Source: Actinomycetes bacterium (lineage in GTDB: Bacteria; Actinomycetota; Acidimicrobiia; Acidimicrobiales; Microtrichaceae). From it: a DNA stretch of 6,981 bases. The notes beneath the pieces are model-generated. The model worked only from the letters and a program-made list of their open reading frames with translations, was not told the DNA's origin and searched no databases. Made by a program: the position numbers and the translations under genes. Where the stretch lies: NCBI GenBank assembly GCA_023450775.1, contig JAEXGP010000327.1:1-6981 (forward strand), written 5' to 3'. This document shows positions 1-5,169 of this stretch, piece after piece; position 1 is the first letter of the stretch, and each line of letters begins with the position of its first letter.

Positions 1-625
1 CGTCACGGATCCCGCGGCGCTGCTGCTCGACGAGCCGCTCTCCGCGCTCGACGCCGGCAGCCGTGCCGCGGTTCGGCGGGAGCTGCGCCGGCATCTCGGC
101 GAGTTCCCGGGCGCCACCGTCCTGGTCACCCACGACGCGCTCGACGCGCTCGCCCTGGCCGACCGCGTGGCGGTCCTCGAGGACGGGCGCGTCACGCAGT
201 CGGGATCGCTCGCCGAGGTGACCGGCACGCCTCGCACGCCGTACGTGGCGGAGCTCATGGGCACCAACCTGGTGGCCGGCACGGCCCACGGCACCGAGGT
301 CGTCGTCGACGACGCCGGCACCGGCGCGTCGCCGGTCGCCACCGTGGTCGTGGGCGAGACGCACCACGGCCCGGTCCTGGTGCTGGTCCGCCCGAGCTCG
401 GTCACCCTGCAGCGCGACGAGCCCACCGGCAGTCCCCGCAACCGATGGCGATCGACGGTGTCGGGCTTCGACCTGATGGGCGACCGCGTGCGGGTGCGGC
501 TCGACGGTCCGGTCCCCCTGGTCGCCGAGGTGACGGCGGCTGCCGTCACCGAGATGGGGCTGGTCGAGGGCACCCGGTTGTGGGCGGCCGTGAAGGCGAC
601 GGACCTGGAGGTCGTCGAGCGTTGA
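1..625 (+). CDS. modC: Molybdate ABC transporter ATP-binding protein ModC, C-terminal part (5' truncated)
   Basis: The reading frame enters at base 2 and gives 207 residues before TGA. It is the back half of an ABC ATPase: Walker B and D-loop (LLLDEPLSALDA, local residues 7-18) and the H-loop His44 (LVTHD). Walker A and the signature motif lie upstream of the window. After the ATPase comes a linker starting near GTNLVAGTAHGT and a C-terminal TOBE/Mop-like domain (about residues 125-205) ending in WAAVKATDLEV, a pattern typical of actinobacterial ModC proteins. ModC is the cytoplasmic ATPase that powers molybdate import with ModA and ModB. Those genes are not visible here, so the assignment rests on the TOBE domain; a sulfate or other anion importer is the main alternative. 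The next gene starts 44 nt downstream with no clear terminator between. Confidence 0.78.
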   Translation, partial: VTDPAALLLDEPLSALDAGSRAAVRRELRRHLGEFPGATVLVTHDALDALALADRVAVLEDGRVTQSGSLAEVTGTPRTPYVAELMGTNLVAGTAHGTEVVVDDAGTGASPVATVVVGETHHGPVLVLVRPSSVTLQRDEPTGSPRNRWRSTVSGFDLMGDRVRVRLDGPVPLVAEVTAAAVTEMGLVEGTRLWAAVKATDLEVVER

Positions 626-638
626 CCCTCGCGAGCGG

Positions 639-649
639 CCTGTCACAGG
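639..649. promoter_or_regulatory. TGTCACA element inside an 11-bp palindrome upstream of the sigma gene
   Basis: CCTGTCACAGG is a perfect odd-centred palindrome and contains TGTCACA at 641-647. From memory, TGTCACA is the -35 element reported for autoregulated ECF41 (SigJ-type, SnoaL-tailed) sigma factors, paired with CGTC about 16 nt downstream. Here GGCG, not CGTC, stands at that distance, so the match is only half complete. The site could be an operator, or half of a diverged ECF promoter. Confidence 0.35.
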
Positions 650-656
650 GGTTCCC

Positions 657-662
657 TACTGT
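657..662 (+). promoter_or_regulatory. Candidate -10 hexamer TACTGT for a leaderless sigma-factor mRNA
   Basis: TACTGT fits the actinobacterial TANNNT -10 pattern. Its last base is 7 nt from the ATG at 670, which would place the transcription start at or next to the start codon. No Shine-Dalgarno sequence lies within the usual distance, which agrees with leaderless translation. No convincing -35 was found 16-18 nt upstream. Confidence 0.45.
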
Positions 663-669
663 TGGCGCC

Positions 670-1686
670 ATGGCCTCGCACCGCACGCCGCTCGGCACCC
701 CCGCTGACTCGCCGCTCGACGACGTCCAGCTCGACGCAGAACTGGACGCGGCGTTCGAGCGCCACCGCACCGAGCTCACGGGCTACTGCTACCGCATGCT
801 GGGCGCGCCGTCCGAGGCCGAGGACGCGGTGCAGGAGACCATGCTCCGGGCGTGGCGCTCGGCCGACCGGTTCGAGGGTCGTTCCACCGCTCGCACGTGG
901 CTGTACCGCATCGCCCACAACGTCTGCATCGACATGCACCGCAGCCCGCAGCGCCGTGCTCGCCCCATGGAGATGGGACCGGCGTCGCGCACCTCCGAGC
1001 TGGTGCTCGGCGACCAGCGCGAGGAGCACGTCTTCGTGCAGCCGGCGCCCGACTCGCTGGTGGTCGACCTGTCCGCGGACCCCGCGGACGTGGCCGCCGC
1101 CCGTGAGTCCATCCGCCTGGCGTTCGTCGCCGCGCTCCAGCACCTGCCGCCCAAGCAGCGGTCGGTGCTCATCCTGTGCGAGGTGCTGCGCATGCCGGCC
1201 GCCGAGGTGGCGGACCTGCTCGACACGTCGGTCGCGTCGGTCAACAGCGCGCTGCAGCGGGCGCGGGCCACGTTGTCGGACCGGGACGTCGAGCCGCTCG
1301 GCGACCCGCTCGACGAGCAGCACCAGCGGCTGCTCGAGCGCTACGTCGACGCCTTCGAGCGCTACGACATCTCCGAGCTGGTCACCCTCCTCCGGGACGA
1401 CGCCGTCCTGTCCATGCCGCCGTGGGACACGTGGATCCAGGGGCGCGACGACCTGCACGACTTCTACCTGGGCCCGGGCGCCGAGTGCCGCGGCAGCCGC
1501 CTGCTGCCCATCGCGCTCAACGGCTGCGCCGGCTTCGCGCAGTACCGGCAGGTCTCGCCCGGCGTGTGGCGCCCGTGGAGCATGCAGGTGATCGAGGTCG
1601 TGGACGGTGCCATCTCGGCGCACCACAACTTCCTGTATCCCGAGACGTTCGTCGCCTTCGGGTTCCCCGCCGAGCTGACCAGCTGA
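670..1686 (+). CDS. ECF sigma factor with C-terminal SnoaL-like domain (SigG/TIGR02960-like)
   Basis: This 338-residue protein is an RNA polymerase sigma-70 family factor, much longer than a minimal ECF sigma of about 180 residues. Region 2 covers about residues 30-97 (YRMLGAPSEAEDAVQET; TWLYRIAHNVCIDM), and region 4 about 146-203 (LPPKQRSVLILCEVL, then the recognition helix ending SALQRARATL). Residues 215-335 form a SnoaL/NTF2-like domain (RYVDAFERYD, MPPWDTWIQGRDD, FVAFGFP). The inter-region linker with RRARPMEMGP resembles the SigG group (ECF56-like) more than SigJ/ECF41, and the DGGGK motif of ECF41 is absent. In such factors the tail is thought to modulate activity in place of a membrane anti-sigma factor; none is encoded nearby. 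ATG 670 was chosen because the upstream extension of the open frame overlaps modC and is low-complexity, and because a -10-like site ends 7 nt before it. Targets are unknown. Confidence 0.88.
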   Translation: MASHRTPLGTPADSPLDDVQLDAELDAAFERHRTELTGYCYRMLGAPSEAEDAVQETMLRAWRSADRFEGRSTARTWLYRIAHNVCIDMHRSPQRRARPMEMGPASRTSELVLGDQREEHVFVQPAPDSLVVDLSADPADVAAARESIRLAFVAALQHLPPKQRSVLILCEVLRMPAAEVADLLDTSVASVNSALQRARATLSDRDVEPLGDPLDEQHQRLLERYVDAFERYDISELVTLLRDDAVLSMPPWDTWIQGRDDLHDFYLGPGAECRGSRLLPIALNGCAGFAQYRQVSPGVWRPWSMQVIEVVDGAISAHHNFLYPETFVAFGFPAELTS

Positions 1687-1701
1687 GCTGACCAGCTGAG
1701 C
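1672..1701. repeat. 13-bp tandem repeat across the sigma-factor stop codon
   Basis: GAGCTGACCAGCT occurs twice in direct succession (1672-1684 and 1685-1697), followed by a further GAGC, so a period of 13 holds for 30 bases without mismatch. The stop codon TGA 1684-1686 spans the boundary between the copies. It looks like a replication-slippage duplication; the second copy lies outside the reading frame and leaves the protein end (AELTS) unchanged. Confidence 0.85.
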
Positions 1702-1749
1702 CCGCCGGGATCACCCGGAAGCCGTTCGGGCGTTCTCGGAGGCGCGAGG

Positions 1750-1755
1750 TAGGTT
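1750..1755 (+). promoter_or_regulatory. Candidate -10 hexamer TAGGTT for a leaderless transporter mRNA
   Basis: TAGGTT matches TANNNT and ends 6 nt before the GTG at 1762, the position expected if transcription starts on the start codon. There is no Shine-Dalgarno in the six bases before the GTG (CCGGCG). The -35 region is not recognisable. Confidence 0.42.
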
Positions 1756-1761
1756 CCGGCG

Positions 1762-3000
1762 GTGACCACCCCCGCCGACGCGTCCGCCGCGCCCCAGGAC
1801 GGCGCCCGCCCCCGGGACGGGCTCCCCGGACCGGACCACGACGGCAGCGGCGGGTCGCTCTTCAGCGTCGGTTTCGCCATGGTCACGCTCGCCACGTTCG
1901 CCTACTTCCTGGCGCTCGGGGCCCTGCTCCCGACCCTCCCGCTCTACGTGGAGGACGAGCTCGGCGGCAGCAGCGTCGCCGTCGGGGTGGTCGTGGGCAG
2001 CTTCGCCATCTCGGCCGCCGTGCTCCGCCCCTTCGCCGGTCGGATCGGCGACACGCGCGGCCGTCGGGTGCTCGTGATCGGCGGGTCGCTGGTCATGGGC
2101 CTGTCGGTGCTCGCCTACACGGTCGTCAGCAACGTCGTCGGCCTGGTCGGGCTCCGGCTGCTCACCGGCGCGGGAGAGGCCGCCATGTGGGTCGGCGCCG
2201 CGACCGCCATCCAGGACATGGCGCCCGACGACCGCCGCGGCGAAGCCGCCTCGTACTTCTCGGTCTCGCTGTACGCGGGCCTGGCGTTCGGGCCGCTGAT
2301 CGGCGAGCTGCTGCGCGACTCGTCGGGGTTCGACGCGGTGTGGATCTTCGCCGGCGTCTGCGGACTCGTCGCCTGCGTGTTCGGGTGGGGGACGCCGCGG
2401 GACGTCCGTCGGGAGCCGCAGCCGTTCCGCCTGCTGCACCCGGCCGCGATCGGTCCGGGCTCGATCCTGCTGCTCGGCATGCTCCCGTTCATCGGCTTCG
2501 CCACCTTCATCGCGCTCTACGGTCCCGAGGTCGGCGTGGACGACGTCGCGCCGCTGCTCCTCGGCTACGGCGTGCTGGTGCTGGTCATCCGCGTGGTGGG
2601 CGCCAAGCTGCCGGACCGGCTGGGCTGGACGCGCGCCTCCTCCGCGGCGCTCGCGGTGCTCGCCGTCGGTGGCCTGGTGCTGGGGCTCTGGCACGGCGCC
2701 GCCGGGATCTGGGTCGCCGTGCTCGCCCTGGCGGTGGGCATGTCGCTGCTGTTCCCGGCGCTGTTCAGCGCCACGGTCGCGAGCGTGCCCGAGGAGGAGC
2801 GGGGCCAGGCCGTCGGCACGTTCTCGCTGGCGTTCGACCTGGCGAACGGCTTGGGCCCGGCGCTGCTCGGCGTGGTGGTCGCGGTCGGCAACTACCAGGT
2901 GGCGTTCGCGGTCGCCGGTCTGGCGGCCATGGCCGGGCTCGGTCTGGTGGGCCCGGTGGCACGCCGGGGAGCACGTCACCAGGCCGCGTCGCTGCACTGA
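1762..3000 (+). CDS. MFS transporter, 12 transmembrane helices
   Basis: A 412-residue major facilitator superfamily permease of the inner membrane, of normal family length. Residues 1-32 are a hydrophilic Pro/Gly/Asp-rich N-terminus. Hydrophobic segments are seen at roughly 35-59, 72-92, 103-124, 128-150, 165-186, 192-210, 233-255, 262-283, 292-310, 315-336, 350-374 and 378-400. The MFS motif A stands between helices 2 and 3 (GRIGDTRGRR, 93-102), with a degenerate copy in the second half (GAKLPDRLG, 280-288). The loop at 210-230 separates the two six-helix bundles. The segment LTGAGEAAMWVGA in helix 4 is typical of proton-coupled drug or metabolite exporters, but the substrate cannot be read from sequence. 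The GTG start is supported by the -10-like TAGGTT just before it. The gene follows the sigma gene by 75 nt and is followed by 111 nt, so it is probably transcribed alone. Confidence 0.9.
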   Translation: MTTPADASAAPQDGARPRDGLPGPDHDGSGGSLFSVGFAMVTLATFAYFLALGALLPTLPLYVEDELGGSSVAVGVVVGSFAISAAVLRPFAGRIGDTRGRRVLVIGGSLVMGLSVLAYTVVSNVVGLVGLRLLTGAGEAAMWVGAATAIQDMAPDDRRGEAASYFSVSLYAGLAFGPLIGELLRDSSGFDAVWIFAGVCGLVACVFGWGTPRDVRREPQPFRLLHPAAIGPGSILLLGMLPFIGFATFIALYGPEVGVDDVAPLLLGYGVLVLVIRVVGAKLPDRLGWTRASSAALAVLAVGGLVLGLWHGAAGIWVAVLALAVGMSLLFPALFSATVASVPEEERGQAVGTFSLAFDLANGLGPALLGVVVAVGNYQVAFAVAGLAAMAGLGLVGPVARRGARHQAASLH

Positions 3001-3043
3001 CGGGGTCCACGCCCGCAGGCCGCTCGTCGCGACGCCACGGCGA

Positions 3044-3056
3044 GGTCCGGCGGACC
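3044..3056. promoter_or_regulatory. 13-bp palindrome GGTCCGGCGGACC upstream of the oxidoreductase operon
   Basis: GGTCCG-G-CGGACC is a perfect odd-centred inverted repeat in the 111-nt gap before the oxidoreductase pair. It could be an operator for that operon. As RNA it would form only a 5-bp stem with a 3-nt loop, and no T-run follows, so a terminator for the transporter gene is less likely. GC-rich DNA makes short palindromes frequent, so this is a weak call. Confidence 0.25.
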
Positions 3057-3111
3057 GGGGCATGATGAGGCGTCGGGCGTCGGGCTCGGCCAACGACGAT
3101 CCGGGGGACGG

Positions 3112-3624
3112 GTGGGCACCAACCAGCGCAGCCAGGTGGAGATGACGGACGCGGAGATCACCGAGTTCGTCGAGAACAGCCGGACGTGCACGCTCGCCAC
3201 GATCGGCGCCGACGGCCGGCCCCACCTGGTCGCCATGTGGTACGCCGTCGTCGACGGCGAGATCTGGTTCGAGACCAAGGCGCGGTCGCAGAAGGCGGTG
3301 AACCTCCGCCGGGACCCTCGGGTCACGCTGCTCATCGAGGACGGCCTCACGTACGACAAGCTGCGCGGGGTGAGCTTCGACGGCACGGCCGAGGTCGTCG
3401 AGGACCCCGACGTGCTGTGGAAGGTCGGCGTCAGCGTGTGGGAGCGCTACAACGGCCCGTACACCGAGGAGATGAAGCCGCTCGTCGAGTTCATGCTCCA
3501 CAAGCGGGTCGCGGTCCGGGTCGACGTGAGCCGCACCCGGTCGTGGGACCACCGCAAGCTCGGCATGGACGCCATGGAGCTCGGCGGCACCACCGCAGAG
3601 CACCTCGACGACCAGCTCCGCTGA
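3112..3624 (+). CDS. PPOX/FDOR-family F420-dependent oxidoreductase
   Basis: A 170-residue split beta-barrel flavin/deazaflavin oxidoreductase of the pyridoxamine 5'-phosphate oxidase-like superfamily (Rv1155-like, FDOR-B type). Diagnostic stretches are RTCTLATIGADGRPHLVAMWY (24-44; first strands and cofactor edge), KARSQKAVNLRRDPRVTLLIED (56-77; cofactor phosphate-binding region), a GTAEVVED segment (91-98), and the C-terminal RSWDHRKLGM (143-152), common in actinobacterial members. Such enzymes use F420 (some use FMN or bind heme or biliverdin) to reduce small unsaturated substrates; the true substrate is unknown. The GTG start has a G-rich stretch GGGGGA 3 nt upstream, which is rather close. 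ATG 3142 (residue 11, MTDAEITEF) fits the usual family N-terminus and is a credible alternative. It precedes the luciferase-like gene by 18 nt and is probably cotranscribed with it. Confidence 0.85.
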   Translation: MGTNQRSQVEMTDAEITEFVENSRTCTLATIGADGRPHLVAMWYAVVDGEIWFETKARSQKAVNLRRDPRVTLLIEDGLTYDKLRGVSFDGTAEVVEDPDVLWKVGVSVWERYNGPYTEEMKPLVEFMLHKRVAVRVDVSRTRSWDHRKLGMDAMELGGTTAEHLDDQLR

Positions 3625-3628
3625 GCTC

Positions 3629-3635
3629 GAGGAGA
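3629..3635 (+). promoter_or_regulatory. Strong Shine-Dalgarno GAGGAGA for the luciferase-like gene
   Basis: GAGGAGA sits 7 nt before ATG 3643 inside the 18-nt gap after the preceding stop. It fixes the start of the downstream gene and supports translation from an internal position in a shared mRNA. Confidence 0.75.
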
Positions 3636-3642
3636 CCGGACG

Positions 3643-4581
3643 ATGGCACATCCCCGCACCTTCCGCTTCGCTGCCGAGCTGCACGAGCCGCTCGAGGGCC
3701 GGAGCTGGATCGAGTCGTTCCAGGAGCTGGAGGACCTCGGCTACTCCACGCTGTTCCTGCCCGACCACTTCGACGAGGGGCCCGGGCCGCTCGCCACGCT
3801 CGGCGCCGCCGCTGCCGTGACGACCACGCTGAAGCTCGGGCTGCTGGTGCTCGACTGCGACTACCGGCATCCGGCGGTCGTGCACCGGGAGCTCGCCACG
3901 ATCGACGTGCTGTCGGAGGGGCGGCTCGAGGTGGGCCTCGGCGCCGGCTGGAAGGCGACCGACTACGAGAAGACCGGGATCCCCATGGACCGGCCCGGCG
4001 TCCGCGTCGACCGCCTGATCGAGCACACCGCGGTGCTCAAGGGCCTGTTCGCCGGCGGTCCGTTCACGTTCCACGGCGAGCACTACACGATCACCGACCT
4101 GGAGGGCACGCCCGCGCCGCACACGCCCGGCGGGCCGCCGATCCTGATCGGCGGCGGCGCACGACGGGTGCTGGGCTTCGCCGCCCGCCACGCGGACATC
4201 GTCGGCGTGAACGCCTCCATCCACTCCGGAACGATCGACACCGACGCCGCCCACGACGCGCTGCCCGACCGCATCGACGAGAAGGTCGCCCGGGTCCGGG
4301 AGGCGGCGGGGGAGCGCTTCGACGACCTGGAGCTGAACGCCTGGCTGTCGGTCGCGCAGATCACCGACGACACCGAGGGCGTGGCAGCGCTCGTCGCCGA
4401 GCTGTTCGACGCCCGTCCCGAGGACGTGTTGGCGTCGCCGCTCGCGCTGATCGGCAGCGAGGCGGAGATCGGCGACCGACTGCGTGAGCGGCGCGAGCGG
4501 TGGGGCTACTCCTACACCGTGATCCCCGGCGCCGAGGCCCGGAACTTCGCCCCGCTCGTGCAGTCGCTCACCGGCACCTGA
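3643..4581 (+). CDS. LLM-class F420-dependent oxidoreductase (TIGR03621-like)
   Basis: A 312-residue TIM-barrel protein of the bacterial luciferase-like (LLM) family. Visible family features are FQELEDLGYSTLFLPDHFD (26-44), the VTTTLKLGLLVL strand (59-70), HPAVVHRELATIDVLSEGRLEVGLGAGW (76-103, with the GRLEVGLGAGW signature of F420-dependent members), and PPILIGGGARRVLGFAARHADIVGVN (165-190). The length and the AELHEPLEGRSW start resemble the MSMEG_2516/TIGR03621 group. Members transfer hydride with reduced F420 (or FMN) in the cytoplasm; this group's substrate is not established. The start is supported by GAGGAGA at 7 nt. It follows another F420-type enzyme of unrelated fold, so the two probably act with the same cofactor pool, perhaps on one pathway. 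A GC-rich hairpin 22 nt after the stop probably closes the operon. Confidence 0.9.
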   Translation: MAHPRTFRFAAELHEPLEGRSWIESFQELEDLGYSTLFLPDHFDEGPGPLATLGAAAAVTTTLKLGLLVLDCDYRHPAVVHRELATIDVLSEGRLEVGLGAGWKATDYEKTGIPMDRPGVRVDRLIEHTAVLKGLFAGGPFTFHGEHYTITDLEGTPAPHTPGGPPILIGGGARRVLGFAARHADIVGVNASIHSGTIDTDAAHDALPDRIDEKVARVREAAGERFDDLELNAWLSVAQITDDTEGVAALVAELFDARPEDVLASPLALIGSEAEIGDRLRERRERWGYSYTVIPGAEARNFAPLVQSLTGT

Positions 4582-4602
4582 CCGGCTTCGGCCCCACCTT
4601 CG

Positions 4603-4620
4603 GCGGACGCGTTCGTCCGC
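4603..4620 (+). terminator. GC-rich hairpin after the oxidoreductase operon
   Basis: GCGGACG (4603-4609), loop CGTT, CGTCCGC (4614-4620): a perfect 7-bp stem with a 4-nt loop, beginning 22 nt after the stop of the luciferase-like gene. No T-run follows, as is common for presumed terminators in high-GC actinobacteria. Its position between two transcription units supports the call. Confidence 0.5.
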
Positions 4621-4677
4621 AGACGACGAGAACCGCCGCGAGAGCGGGTGAGTGGGGGCGGCCGGCGGGGTCGAGCA

Positions 4678-4683
4678 CACTGT
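4678..4683 (+). promoter_or_regulatory. Candidate -10 hexamer CACTGT for a leaderless csaA mRNA
   Basis: CACTGT differs by one base from the TACTGT hexamer before the sigma gene and ends 5 nt before GTG 4689. No Shine-Dalgarno lies just before that GTG (CGGCC), so a leaderless transcript is plausible. The C at the first position weakens it as a TANNNT box. Confidence 0.33.
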
Positions 4684-4688
4684 CGGCC

Positions 4689-5054
4689 GTGCCGCACGAC
4701 TCCCGTCACGACGAGGCCCTGCCCGACATCGACCCGACCCGGTTCTTCTCCGCCGACCTGCGCGTCGGCCGGGTGCTCGAGGTCCGGCCCTTCCCCGAGG
4801 CCCGCAAGCCGGCGTACCAGCTCGCGGTCGACTTCGGACCGGTCATCGGCGCGCTCGAGACCTCCGCGCAGGTGACCAACTACGAGCCGGAGGAGCTCGT
4901 CGGCCGGCTCGTGATCGGCGCGGTGAACCTGGGGACTCGCCGCATCGCCGGGTTCAAGAGCCAGTTCCTGGTCCTCGGCGCCGTCGAGGCCGACGGCGCG
5001 GTGCAGCTGCTGCGTCCCGACGGCGACCCGCCACCCGGCACCCGAGTCGCCTGA
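4689..5054 (+). CDS. csaA: CsaA-type tRNA-binding protein
   Basis: A 121-residue single-domain protein matching the CsaA family (about 110 residues), an OB-fold tRNA-binding domain related to the C-terminal domain of methionyl-tRNA synthetase and to Trbp111. Seen in order: FFSADLRVGRVLEVRPFPEA (19-38), ARKPAYQLAVDFGP (38-51), TSAQVTNYEPEELVGRLVIGAVN (58-80), and RRIAGFKSQFLVLGA (84-98). The signature of CsaA, RKPAYxLxxDFG with SAQxT and IAGFKSxxLVLG, is intact. B. subtilis CsaA binds tRNA as a homodimer and has been described as a secretion-associated chaperone; the cellular role is not firmly settled. GTG 4689 is chosen because the domain begins near residue 19 and the longer open frame upstream runs back through the preceding gene and has no family resemblance. 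Flanking gaps of 107 and 115 nt suggest it is transcribed alone. Confidence 0.9.
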   Translation: MPHDSRHDEALPDIDPTRFFSADLRVGRVLEVRPFPEARKPAYQLAVDFGPVIGALETSAQVTNYEPEELVGRLVIGAVNLGTRRIAGFKSQFLVLGAVEADGAVQLLRPDGDPPPGTRVA

Positions 5055-5116
5055 CCCTCGCTTTCGCACCGATCTCCGTCGTGTGGCGACCAGAACGTCT
5101 GCCAAAGCCGCGGGAG

Positions 5117-5122
5117 TAGGGT
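5117..5122 (+). promoter_or_regulatory. Candidate -10 hexamer TAGGGT upstream of the PLP-enzyme gene
   Basis: TAGGGT fits TANNNT and lies 47 nt before ATG 5170. Transcription from it would give a leader of about 40 nt carrying the Shine-Dalgarno at 5160-5165. No good -35 hexamer is seen 16-18 nt upstream, so the call is tentative. Confidence 0.28.
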
Positions 5123-5159
5123 CCTGCCGGTACAGGTCGACCGACGATCCGACACGATC

Positions 5160-5165
5160 GAGGAG
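5160..5165 (+). promoter_or_regulatory. Shine-Dalgarno GAGGAG deciding the PLP-enzyme start
   Basis: GAGGAG stands 4 nt before ATG 5170. It selects this ATG over the in-frame GTG at 5083, whose 29-residue extension (rich in Arg, Ser and Thr) has no ribosome binding site and no resemblance to the family. Confidence 0.65.
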
Positions 5166-5169
5166 CACG

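Noticed and set aside
622..627. TTGACC as a -35 box for the sigma gene.
   Set aside because: The distance to TACTGT is 29 nt, far from the 16-18 nt needed; it overlaps the modC stop and is probably chance.
445..669. N-terminal extension of the sigma factor by 75 codons.
   Set aside because: It overlaps the TOBE domain of ModC, is Gly/Arg-rich without homology, and the ATG at 670 has a -10-like hexamer at the right distance.
643..1626. A 327-codon minus-strand frame opposite the sigma factor.
   Set aside because: Low-complexity antisense shadow; the sigma factor has clear region 2 and region 4 motifs in the other strand.
1705..1718. CCGGG-ATCA-CCCGG hairpin after the sigma gene as a terminator.
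   Set aside because: Only a 5-bp stem and no T-run; such stems are frequent at this GC content.
1711..4680. A 989-codon open frame on the minus strand spanning the transporter and both oxidoreductases.
   Set aside because: It lies opposite three well-supported genes. Its product is low-complexity, rich in Arg, Glu, His, Gln, Val and Gly with no recognisable domain, which is what high GC at third codon positions produces in the antisense frame.
4500..4688. Longer start for the CsaA protein within the preceding gene.
   Set aside because: It would overlap the luciferase-like gene by 82 nt, cross the probable terminator hairpin and add residues that no CsaA protein has.
5083..5169. GTG start adding 29 residues to the PLP enzyme.
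   Set aside because: No ribosome binding site before it, while ATG 5170 has GAGGAG; the extra residues are Arg/Ser/Thr-rich and contain the candidate promoter region.
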